Part shown: positions 1 to 7,493 of the stretch, in pieces
Position numbering within the stretch: the first letter of the stretch is position 1
Layout of the letters: every line of letters begins with the position of its first letter
NCBI GenBank assembly: GCA_900551915.1
Contig: URXT01000003.1
Location: 1-64,000, forward strand
Length of the DNA stretch: 64,000 nucleotides
DNA from: an uncultured bacterium
GTDB taxonomy: Bacteria > Cyanobacteriota > Vampirovibrionia > Gastranaerophilales > Gastranaerophilaceae
Direction of reading: 5' to 3'
Program-made: the position numbers and the translations under genes
Notes under the pieces: generated by a model
Told to the model about the DNA's origin: nothing
Seen by the model: the letters and a program-made list of their open reading frames with translations, nothing else
Database searches by the model: none

Positions 1-140
1 TTTGAATTAAACAACTTTTCATAATTCTTTTTACAAATATCGCTTCTTGTCATTTTTCTATCCTCATTCTGTGCTGCAAATGCGAAATTCATTTGAAAGA
101 CCATTCCAGTTAAAGTTAATATTAAAATCTTTTTTAACAT
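1..140 (-). CDS. secreted protein, N-terminal fragment (cut by window edge)
   Basis: An ATG at 140 follows a GGAGAAAT ribosome site and opens a frame that runs off the left edge after 46 codons. The first 23 residues are a typical signal peptide: a lysine-containing start (MLKKILIL), a hydrophobic stretch and an AFA-A type cleavage site before QNEDRKM. The visible mature part is polar and lysine-rich, with one cysteine. It is too short to assign a family. The product is probably exported; its function is unknown. Confidence 0.7.
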   Translation of the reverse strand, partial: MLKKILILTLTGMVFQMNFAFAAQNEDRKMTRSDICKKNYEKLFNS

Positions 141-415
141 TTTATTTCTCCATAATATTAATACAAATTTTTATCTTTGTGTCAATTTAAATTTTCATAC
201 CAAAATAAACTCTTATATTTATTATTTACAATTATTTTAAAATAGCAAATACTTTTAATAAATTGCTTGCAATGCTTAAAAAGCATAGCTAAATTTTCTA
301 TTGCAGAGAAACTTTTTCTTCCGGCTAATTGACAAATAAAAAAAATATACTAACATAAATTATATCAGCATATTTTTAGTGTTTATGTGGTTTTATCTGA
401 TAAGGAGTGCAAAGG

Positions 416-1072
416 ATGAAAATAGACAATATTTCGCAAAACACATCATTTCAAATGAACTATAAAGTTTTGACAATGCGAAATGTAAAAAAAGATTTTA
501 CAAAAGCTGTTGAAAAAAGTATAAAAGATATTCCCGACCAATGGGGCGAAGTTCTCAAAAGAAATAATTACAAACTCTATTGCTCAAATTCCATAGCAGA
601 CATATTTGAAAATGAAAAACTTGCACGCGAAGGTGCTCCTGAATGGGAAGCGGTTACCTGCACATATCCGCTTTACAGATTTATGGCAATTACAACCAGA
701 GTAGAACCAAAAGACATACAAAAAGTAGTTAATCATGAAGCCGCGCACGGAATACTTGACTGCGAAGGCCTAATGGAGAACAGGGATTTACTTGATTCTC
801 TATACTATGATATGCAAAAGCTGCCCAAAAGAGAGCCTGATAACCATAATCACGATATGTTTGAAGTAAAAAACTTATTAATCAAGCCGCTTAGCGAGTA
901 TTTCCAAACAGAGGTTTGCGCGGACATTTTAGCTTGGATTCATACAGGAGGCGGATTGTGGGGAAGCGGATATAAAAATTCAATTAAAAACAAAACACTC
1001 TTAAAAGAAAATTTCCCAGATACCTTTGAATTTTTAAGCAACTATAAAATCGGCGAAAGAAAATCGGTCTAA
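416..1072 (+). CDS. putative zinc metallopeptidase (HEAAH), lineage-type N-terminus
   Basis: The 218-residue frame starts at ATG 416, 8 bases after an AAGGAG site; a GTG at 407 is less likely. Residues 107-111 read HEAAH, the HExxH zinc signature, and a downstream glutamate near residue 166 (QTEVCAD) could be the third ligand, as in gluzincin-type or toxin-like metallopeptidases. The N-terminus carries a short disordered stretch with TSFQ, resembling the SFxx motif of other small proteins in this window. There is no signal peptide or membrane segment. The function is inferred from the motif only and the substrate is unknown. It stands alone, upstream of an acyltransferase gene in the same direction. 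Confidence 0.6.
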   Translation: MKIDNISQNTSFQMNYKVLTMRNVKKDFTKAVEKSIKDIPDQWGEVLKRNNYKLYCSNSIADIFENEKLAREGAPEWEAVTCTYPLYRFMAITTRVEPKDIQKVVNHEAAHGILDCEGLMENRDLLDSLYYDMQKLPKREPDNHNHDMFEVKNLLIKPLSEYFQTEVCADILAWIHTGGGLWGSGYKNSIKNKTLLKENFPDTFEFLSNYKIGERKSV

Positions 1073-1174
1073 CGTGATAATTCCTGAAGTAAACTAATTG
1101 TCATTTTGATCATTAAACAGAGAATTTGTTTTCATTATTTTTATGTATAATAAAAGTGATGAAGGGATTTTGAC

Positions 1175-2251
1175 ATGTTTTCAGAAAAAATTAATATTTT
1201 AAAAGCATTTGCAATTTTATTAGTTGTCTCGGGACATCTTGAGTTTTCAATGCTCGGAATGTTTCCTCCGTATTCTTTCCAGCTTGCGCTGTTTTTCTTT
1301 ATTTCCGGAATGCTGTTTAAAGAAAAATACCTGGATGATACGCTTACATTTGTAAAAAGACGTGTAAAAAGTCTTCTGGTTCCGTATTTTTTGTATGAAA
1401 TATTTTACGTTATTGTGACATGGCTAATTTTTCATTTTACAGGCAAATGGTGGGGCGAACAGCTCACAATCAAAAATCTTCTTCTCACTCCGTTCTTAAA
1501 CGGTCATCAAATGGATTTGAGCTGCCCCTTGTGGTTTGTTCCGCAATTGTTCATAACAATGATAACATTTTTGTTCTTGATGAAAGGTTTGTTCAAAATC
1601 ACAAATAACAAATTCGTGCATCTTGCAATATTTTCGCTTTTTGGATTTCTTTCAATTCCTGTGATAAAAAATATTGAAATGACGGCGATTAATCTTTTGA
1701 TTTTCAGAACTGTCTTTTCAATGTTTTTTGTTTATCTTGGATATTTTTATATGCACCATATTAAAGATAAAGTCGATATTTTTACGACCAAATGGCTCGG
1801 GGCAATAATTATTTTCCAATCAATTTTGTGGATGTTCAACAGAGATTATGACCCGACGCATGGAATTGGCTTAAGTTATGTTCTGGTTTGGGCAAGGTTT
1901 GACGACCAGATAATCGTGCCGGTTTTAACTTCATTAACCGGAATTTGGGCAAGTTTATTTACAGTAAAAGTGATTTATCCGTATTTGAAGGACGTTAAAT
2001 TCCTGAAAATCATGGGGGAAACAACTTATCATATTATGGCAAATCATCTTCTGGTAATGTATTTGATTACGGCAATATTCTTCAAAATCCATGGAATTCC
2101 GATTGCCGAACGCGCTGAACACGATATTTATTGGATTTACAATCCAGTTCAGACAACATTTTTATATTTTGTGCTAACAATGGTTATCACAACTTATTCG
2201 GGTTATGCGCTTCAGAAAATCAACGCTAAATTATTTTCAGCCAAACAGTAG
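1175..2251 (+). CDS. acyltransferase 3 family membrane protein
   Basis: The 358-residue polytopic protein has the acyltransferase-3 pattern: an N-terminal membrane segment with the conserved histidine in VVSGHLEF, then LFFFISGMLFK, about ten hydrophobic helices and a late IMANHLLVMYL segment. Family members move acetyl or other acyl groups onto sugars, lipopolysaccharide or other envelope glycans at the inner membrane. A second copy of the same style lies at 6336. The ATG follows a GAAGGGA ribosome site. The gene converges on the GH13 gene and their 3' ends overlap by 26 bases. The acceptor cannot be read from the sequence. Confidence 0.85.
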   Translation: MFSEKINILKAFAILLVVSGHLEFSMLGMFPPYSFQLALFFFISGMLFKEKYLDDTLTFVKRRVKSLLVPYFLYEIFYVIVTWLIFHFTGKWWGEQLTIKNLLLTPFLNGHQMDLSCPLWFVPQLFITMITFLFLMKGLFKITNNKFVHLAIFSLFGFLSIPVIKNIEMTAINLLIFRTVFSMFFVYLGYFYMHHIKDKVDIFTTKWLGAIIIFQSILWMFNRDYDPTHGIGLSYVLVWARFDDQIIVPVLTSLTGIWASLFTVKVIYPYLKDVKFLKIMGETTYHIMANHLLVMYLITAIFFKIHGIPIAERAEHDIYWIYNPVQTTFLYFVLTMVITTYSGYALQKINAKLFSAKQ

Positions 2252-4295
2252 CGTAAGGATACATCAAAAGACGTGTTGTCTTTTGAGTAGGTGAAACTTT
2301 CACCTTGTATTTTTGGCCGTTCAGAATATTTTCCAAATAAATACAGTCTTTTTTTACAGGTTTAAACACCATTCCGACCGGCAAATCAATTTCCGAAACC
2401 CGTTTGGTGCTTCCAAGATTGTGGACAATAAGATATTTTTCACCCTCGTATTCACGAATATATGCAAAATCTTTTTCAGATTTTGTTTTGAGAATTGTAA
2501 GCGAACCGCGTGAAAGCGCAGGTGTATTTTTACGCAAATCAATCATATGCTTTACTTCAGAATGAACTTTTGACGAAAGCGTTGTTCCACGGGTATTTTT
2601 CATCGCAGAATAGAATGCATTGTAATCAAGAACACCTCTATTTATATCGCGGCTGTCAAAAAATGAAAGAAGTCTTATTTTATTTTTCTTTTGATTTTGT
2701 TCTCTTGTTTTGGCAGCCTTTTTGGCGTATGAAAAATTATTTTGTGCAGCTATTTCATCACCGTAATATATAATTGGAATTCCCGGCAAAGAAAGTAACA
2801 CAGAATAAGCCATTATAATTCTGTCAGGATTATTACCCAAAAAGTTTGCAGTTCTTCCGCTTACACCAAGACCATTTCTGAATTCGGCGCCGCGAGGTTC
2901 AAGTGCATCATAAATAATCTTTCTGACTTCAGGCGTTACCATTTCAAGTGTTAATTCATCATGTACACGCAAAAAAGTTGCCCAGCTTGCACTGTCAGGG
3001 ATGGCTGGCGTTGCTTTGTTGGCGTCAAGAAAATACTTGTTATTTTCTGTTATAAACGAAGCCCAAAGTGCCGGCATATAAGGGAAATGATATGCAATTT
3101 GAATTTCGTCCGTACGCTTTAAATCAACAGGATGATTATTGATTTCGGTTTTAATTTCGCGTTCTTTTCCAAAATACGGAAGAATATCTTTCGGAGTTTG
3201 GCAAGCCTCAGCCTGAATTACCGAACGTGGAGCTGTTGCCTGAAGATACAAACTTATAATTTTTACTACATTATGAGTTTTATCAAGATTCTCGGCAGTT
3301 GAGCCTTCTTCTTTTACAAAATAAGGTATAGCATCCATTCTGAAAATATCAATACCTAAATTTGCCCAATAGCTGATTGTTTCTAAACAATAGTACAAAA
3401 CCTCGGGATTTTCCCAATTGATATCAAGTTGGAATGGATAGAACGTATGATATAAATAATAATCTTTGCCTTGTATAGTAACTTTTCGGTAATGATTATC
3501 TGTTATGTCCGGAAATATCAAACGTCTTTTTGAAATTTTTCCGTTAGGCTCTTCATATTCAACTATTGTACCTCTTTTCGGGTCTTCGTATTTTCTATAC
3601 TTTGGCATTTCTTCGCGAACGATAAAGTAATTCAATTTATCCAAGTCGCCTGCCATTGCCTGCTTAAACCACTCATGCTGGTCGGAAAAATGATTTAAAA
3701 CCAGATCTGCTTTTATTTTAAAACCTTTTTGTTTTGCCGCGATTACAAATTCTTTAAACTCCGGCATTCCGCCCAAATCTTTTCTCACATTTTTCGGATT
3801 TTTAACATCAAAGCCAGAGTCATCCATCGGGGAATCCGCAAACGGAAGTATATAAAGTGTTGTAACTCCCAAATCTTTTAAGTAATCCAACATTTGAACA
3901 GAATCTTTGAAAGAATTCGGCTTTCCGGGTGTTATAACTCCAAACTGGTCAACGTAAAACATATAAATAATTTCGTCTTTATACCAGTCTGAAACTCTTG
4001 TAACGTCTTCATTTAAAAGATTTTTCGGTCTTTGAGAAACTGATTTTGCCGCAAGCTTTTCAATACGATTATAAATTACATCGGTATTTTCAGCGCCATA
4101 AACAGCCTGTATATTATATTTAAGTTCTTTTTTCAGTTCTTCTGAAATATAAAAAGTCTTTGCCTGCTTCTCAACTTTCATAGCAGGTTTTTCAACCGTC
4201 GCAAATTCAGTTGCAAAAGCCGGAACATTCAAAGCCGTTACAGATAATACAAGCACAGATACATAAAGTTTTTTAGCATTTTTTAATATTTTCAT
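2226..4295 (-). CDS. secreted GH13 alpha-glucosidase, trehalose-synthase-like
   Basis: The 689-residue protein has a signal peptide (about residues 1-28, ending PAFA) followed by a GH13 barrel. Catalytic residues can be placed: the nucleophile D321 in FRMDAIPY, the acid/base E363 in QAEAC and the third aspartate D446 in VHDELTL. Segments such as RMDAIPYF..EGS, AYHFPYMPAL, HDELTLEMVTPE and PGIPIIYYGDEI resemble trehalose synthase (maltose glucosyltransferase, TreS) more than plain amylases. TreS enzymes are usually cytoplasmic, so the export signal is odd. It may instead be a related periplasmic alpha-glucosidase acting on maltose, sucrose or oligosaccharides. GH13 membership is firm; the exact reaction is not. 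Confidence 0.8.
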   Translation of the reverse strand: MKILKNAKKLYVSVLVLSVTALNVPAFATEFATVEKPAMKVEKQAKTFYISEELKKELKYNIQAVYGAENTDVIYNRIEKLAAKSVSQRPKNLLNEDVTRVSDWYKDEIIYMFYVDQFGVITPGKPNSFKDSVQMLDYLKDLGVTTLYILPFADSPMDDSGFDVKNPKNVRKDLGGMPEFKEFVIAAKQKGFKIKADLVLNHFSDQHEWFKQAMAGDLDKLNYFIVREEMPKYRKYEDPKRGTIVEYEEPNGKISKRRLIFPDITDNHYRKVTIQGKDYYLYHTFYPFQLDINWENPEVLYYCLETISYWANLGIDIFRMDAIPYFVKEEGSTAENLDKTHNVVKIISLYLQATAPRSVIQAEACQTPKDILPYFGKEREIKTEINNHPVDLKRTDEIQIAYHFPYMPALWASFITENNKYFLDANKATPAIPDSASWATFLRVHDELTLEMVTPEVRKIIYDALEPRGAEFRNGLGVSGRTANFLGNNPDRIIMAYSVLLSLPGIPIIYYGDEIAAQNNFSYAKKAAKTREQNQKKNKIRLLSFFDSRDINRGVLDYNAFYSAMKNTRGTTLSSKVHSEVKHMIDLRKNTPALSRGSLTILKTKSEKDFAYIREYEGEKYLIVHNLGSTKRVSEIDLPVGMVFKPVKKDCIYLENILNGQKYKVKVSPTQKTTRLLMYPYATVWLKII

Positions 4296-4336
4296 ACAAA
4301 AAGTTTATCACAAAAAAATATTTTTTGAATTTCCAC

Positions 4337-4365
4337 TTGCACAATTTTTATTTTTTATTTATAAT
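4337..4365 (+). promoter_or_regulatory. sigma70-type promoter of tRNA-Gln
   Basis: TTGCAC at 4337-4342 and TATAAT at 4360-4365 are separated by exactly 17 bases. The -10 box ends 14 bases before the tRNA 5' end, as expected for a direct tRNA promoter. Confidence 0.7.
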
Positions 4366-4379
4366 AAAAGAGCTACTAA

Positions 4380-4450
4380 TCCCGAATCGTCTAGTGGCAG
4401 GACAGAAGATTCTGGCTCTTCTAACGGTGGTTCGAATCCATCTTCGGGAT
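4380..4450 (+). tRNA. tRNA-Gln (CTG)
   Basis: A full cloverleaf can be folded: acceptor TCCCGAA with TTCGGGA, D arm GTCT/GGAC, anticodon stem GAAGA/TCTTC around loop TTCTGGC (anticodon CTG) and T arm with TTCGAAT. The U1-A72 pair fits glutamine tRNAs. CCA is not encoded, and the base after the acceptor is T, an unusual discriminator. A good promoter lies just upstream. Confidence 0.9.
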
Positions 4451-4505
4451 TTTTTTATTGCTTATTTTTTGATTTGATAAATTTGAAAATCTCGAAAAGA
4501 CTTCG

Positions 4506-4547
4506 AACCACTGAGAAATTTTCGTGTTGCATAAATTTCTCGTGGTT
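4506..4547. repeat. imperfect palindrome (hairpin) between tRNA-Gln and next gene
   Basis: The left arm AACCACTGAGAAATTT (4506-4521) pairs with AAATTTCTCGTGGTT (4533-4547) over 15 base pairs with one bulged T and an 11-base loop. It is not followed by a T-run, so it looks more like a REP-type palindrome than a terminator. The rest of the 185-base gap (4451-4635) shows no gene. Confidence 0.6.
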
Positions 4548-4635
4548 TTAGTCTAAAGAGCACCCTCATCGTCTTGGCTCGTGTTGCTCGTCTGACGCTG
4601 AGCTGAAATGCATTTGCGGGATTTTTACGGCTTAT

Positions 4636-5349
4636 TTATTTCAAAAAACGCTCCAGAGTTTTTTTATTTTCTTCAACAAGCTTTTGTTCAAGCCTGCTTT
4701 CAGTACGGACTTTAAGTCTTTCAGCTTCCATTTTTGCACTCAGCTTTTCTGTTTTGCCAAGTGTTTTTGAAACTGCATCAGCAAATTTACCGTTAATCTT
4801 GTTCAAAAATTCTCCAAACAAACCTAAAGAAGCAGATTTTCTTGCAAAACGTAACTTCTTTTCCTCATATTTAACATATAACGTAGTGTTTACAGCCTCC
4901 GGCGTGTAATTCCCCGCTCCATCTATTCTTTTTAAAATTTTCTCCATATGCTTAAGTTTATTTATACCGGATTCATTAACCGGACAATACTCAGGAACAC
5001 TATAACTACCGCCTGTAATGTCATTTGTAAAGTTCACGCCAAAAATAAAATTTGAACCGTGCTTTCTTTGTCCTGCTCTATCTAAATAATAGCCAAGCTC
5101 TAACTTTGTTTGAGGGGTAAAAGGTTCCATGAAAGCCTTCAACCCTTCTTTTATTGATAAACCTAAATTTTTAACAGCCTCCAGTTTATCAGGGTCTACC
5201 CGTCTGTTCCAAAAGTTATTCTCTTTTACGATATCTGACATTTCCTGGCGGACTGCATCATCTATAAATTTGATAACAGATTTATGCACTGTTCCTTCAA
5301 AGGATGGTTTTGATTGAATTTGTGATTGACTTATTGGTGAAATCTGCAT
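4636..5349 (-). CDS. hypothetical protein with N-terminal SFEG motif
   Basis: The 237-residue protein starts at ATG 5349 after an AAGGAGTATAAA ribosome site. It begins with a polar, disordered stretch ending in KPSFEG, then becomes helical and charged. The C-terminal part (about residues 175-237) is rich in Lys, Glu and Arg and probably forms a coiled coil. There is no signal peptide or membrane helix. I do not recognise a family. The SFxx start is shared with other lineage-type proteins here (416, 5491 and 47034). Function is unknown. Confidence 0.7.
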   Translation of the reverse strand: MQISPISQSQIQSKPSFEGTVHKSVIKFIDDAVRQEMSDIVKENNFWNRRVDPDKLEAVKNLGLSIKEGLKAFMEPFTPQTKLELGYYLDRAGQRKHGSNFIFGVNFTNDITGGSYSVPEYCPVNESGINKLKHMEKILKRIDGAGNYTPEAVNTTLYVKYEEKKLRFARKSASLGLFGEFLNKINGKFADAVSKTLGKTEKLSAKMEAERLKVRTESRLEQKLVEENKKTLERFLK

Positions 5350-5455
5350 TTATTTATACTCCTTGTGCTAAGTTGTTTTAATATAACATGACAAAAAGTT
5401 AAGTATTGTAAATATTTATAAAAAATTAGACTATTTTAGTAAATATTTTGCGGGT

Positions 5456-5484
5456 TTGTTTTTAAAATACTGGTTAGGTAAAAT
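5456..5484 (+). promoter_or_regulatory. promoter giving an apparently leaderless mRNA
   Basis: TTGTTT (5456-5461) and TAAAAT (5479-5484) are spaced by 17 bases. The ATG of the next gene is only 6 bases past the -10 box, close to the expected transcription start, and no Shine-Dalgarno is visible. Confidence 0.4.
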
Positions 5485-5490
5485 AAAATT

Positions 5491-5853
5491 ATGAAAATAA
5501 ATTCTTCGTATACAAACATAAAAAACAACACTCTTAATACGGCTTCCGGCGCAGTTTCCCAAAAGCGCAGACAGCCTTCGTTTAAAAGCCAATATGAAAT
5601 TAACGGTGATACAATAAGTTCGCGTCAGCAAATTTTTACGCTTGGAATGTTAATGAACAATTTTTGGCTGCAAGATGCCAGAAATACCTTTTATGATATA
5701 CGCCGCAAATATGTCACAGGTAAATTCAGAATAAAAGTAAATGATTTAAAAGACCAAACGGTTGAAAGAATTTTAACAAATAACAATATCGAATTTAAAA
5801 AACTTGGAAAAAACTATGAAATTTATCCAAGTACCTTTCTAGCATCAGCTTAA
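5491..5853 (+). CDS. hypothetical protein with PSFKS motif
   Basis: The 120-residue basic protein has a disordered N-terminus ending in RQPSFKS, then a compact region with predicted helices and a short C-terminal beta-like stretch (VERILTNNNIEFKKLGKNYEIYP). No signal peptide or transmembrane segment is visible. No ribosome site precedes the ATG; a promoter placed 6 bases upstream suggests leaderless translation. The family is not recognised. It is probably a lineage-specific cytoplasmic protein. Confidence 0.65.
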   Translation: MKINSSYTNIKNNTLNTASGAVSQKRRQPSFKSQYEINGDTISSRQQIFTLGMLMNNFWLQDARNTFYDIRRKYVTGKFRIKVNDLKDQTVERILTNNNIEFKKLGKNYEIYPSTFLASA

Positions 5854-5878
5854 GGTTTTCAAAAAATATCAAAAATAA

Positions 5879-6208
5879 TTAGATAAAAATAAAACTTTTC
5901 ATTACAGCATAAAGCCTTTTACAATCTTCATAATTAGCCTTATCAATCATTGATTTCATCTCTGCTTTCAAAATTTCTTCATTATTATATTCGTTACCTT
6001 CAAAAAAATCTGACAAGCTGCATTGAAAGACCTCAGACATTTTCAATAAAGTCGTCAATGAAGGGAACGATTTACCGAGTTCAATTTGTGCAATTTGACG
6101 CTGATTTATGTCTATTAATTCGCCCAGTTTAAATTGGGTCAAATTTAAACTTTGACGATATTTTTTTATTTTCTTCCCGACATTATGTTTTATAAACTGC
6201 TCGTCCAC
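5879..6208 (-). CDS. XRE-family helix-turn-helix regulator
   Basis: The 109-residue protein has an N-terminal XRE/Cro-type DNA-binding domain at about residues 10-65: GKKIKKYRQSLNLTQFKLGELI, then INQRQIAQIELGKSFPSLTTLLKMSEVFQCSL, the usual HTH_3 layout. The remaining 40 residues are acidic-helical and may dimerise. It is divergent from the acyltransferase gene at 6336. The 127-base gap between them holds two copies of TTTATGATTTT spaced 32 bases apart, a possible operator. The regulator may control itself and the acyltransferase. Confidence 0.85.
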   Translation of the reverse strand: MDEQFIKHNVGKKIKKYRQSLNLTQFKLGELIDINQRQIAQIELGKSFPSLTTLLKMSEVFQCSLSDFFEGNEYNNEEILKAEMKSMIDKANYEDCKRLYAVMKSFIFI

Positions 6209-6282
6209 GAAAACTCCTTTTTATTATTATAGAGTTCATAAAACTTATAAAAAATGGTACTCGATATTGTAAAAGTGATATA

Positions 6283-6325
6283 TTTATGATTTTATAAATA
6301 GTAACAATGAGTATTTTATGATTTT
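6283..6325. promoter_or_regulatory. paired direct repeats, possible XRE operator
   Basis: TTTATGATTTT occurs perfectly at 6283-6293 and 6315-6325, 32 bases (about three helical turns) apart, in the gap between the XRE gene and the acyltransferase gene. The role as operator is inferred from position only. Confidence 0.35.
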
Positions 6326-6335
6326 GGAACACTGA

Positions 6336-7493
6336 ATGGCTAAAAATTTTAACATGGAAATGAATATTGCAAAAGCTATTGGGATTATTGCAATTGTGAA
6401 AGGACATACAAATTTTTATAATTTATTTTCAAATAATTTATTTCCTTCTTATTCTTGGCATGTTCCGTTATTTTTCTTTATTTCCGGATATTTTTTCAGA
6501 AACGAAATCTTTGAATACGGAAATCGCCTTCAAAAATATCTTTCCAAAATTAAACATATTATTATTAGATATTTTGGTAGGTTTTATGCATATCATTTTT
6601 TATACAGTGTAATAACCTTGATTGTTTACCTTTTATTTGACAGAGTTTATGGTAAGCTTCCAACATTAGTCAATCTTACACTTTGGCCATTCGTAGCAAA
6701 TCCATTTCACTTTAGCGCACCAAATTGGTTTTTATTTCAGCTTGGCTTTTCCCTTGTGTTCTTTTATTTGATTTTGATTATCGCGTCAAAGATAAACAAA
6801 AATCCTCTTTTCCCACTTGTTGTATTCTTGCCGCTTGCAATAAGCGCAATATTCCTAGCTAAACCAGATTTACAGGCTTCAACTGGTTTTATAAAAATTC
6901 TCATTAAAACAAATATATCAATGTTTTACATTTACTCAGGGTACTTATACAAAAATGTTCTTGAAGATAAAATAAAATTTGATATTAAAACTCTTTTATT
7001 TGTTTTAGGCATACAAGTTATACTTTACACATTCTCACAAAAAGGTATTAATGTAGACCTTAATCAAGCAATTCTACCACACAATATCGCACCTCTTATC
7101 GCACCATTTACAGGCATTTATTGTATCTTATTCTTATCAAAATTAGTTGCACCACTTGTAAAACCTGGCACCTTGATAGATAGAATCGGCAAAAATACTT
7201 TGCACATTATGGCAAACCACTTATTTATAATCTTCCTAATAGAAATAGGCATTCTTGTTATTGATGGAAAATCTTTACAAGAGCTTCCTCAATATCTCAT
7301 ACATAGTTTTTATAAAATGGGAAAATATAAGTATTTGTACACATTTTTGTCTGTAATTATATGTACCTATCTTGGTGAAACATTAAGGCACATTGGCAAA
7401 ATAACAAAAAATAAAATAGAAAGCATTAAGAATAGGAAAACCTTTATCCAACGACCTTCCGGGCAACCGAATGACGCTCCAGCAGCACCATAA
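6336..7493 (+). CDS. acyltransferase 3 family membrane protein
   Basis: The 385-residue protein has the same architecture as the one at 1175: GIIAIVKGHTNF with the conserved histidine, LFFFISGYFFRNE, then about ten membrane helices and the late IMANHLFIIFLI segment. It probably acylates a surface glycan or lipid at the inner membrane. The last about 17 residues (RPSGQPNDAPAAP end) are translated from DNA antisense to the 3' end of mnmG, with a 50-base convergent overlap. This tail looks non-functional, as if an earlier stop had been lost. The SD is weak (TGGAA). Confidence 0.85.
   Translation: MAKNFNMEMNIAKAIGIIAIVKGHTNFYNLFSNNLFPSYSWHVPLFFFISGYFFRNEIFEYGNRLQKYLSKIKHIIIRYFGRFYAYHFLYSVITLIVYLLFDRVYGKLPTLVNLTLWPFVANPFHFSAPNWFLFQLGFSLVFFYLILIIASKINKNPLFPLVVFLPLAISAIFLAKPDLQASTGFIKILIKTNISMFYIYSGYLYKNVLEDKIKFDIKTLLFVLGIQVILYTFSQKGINVDLNQAILPHNIAPLIAPFTGIYCILFLSKLVAPLVKPGTLIDRIGKNTLHIMANHLFIIFLIEIGILVIDGKSLQELPQYLIHSFYKMGKYKYLYTFLSVIICTYLGETLRHIGKITKNKIESIKNRKTFIQRPSGQPNDAPAAP

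Noticed and set aside
1420..1608. Overlapping out-of-frame ORFs inside the acyltransferase gene and similar ones throughout
   Set aside because: They lack ribosome sites, lie wholly within genes of clear family, and have unlikely composition, so they are treated as chance.
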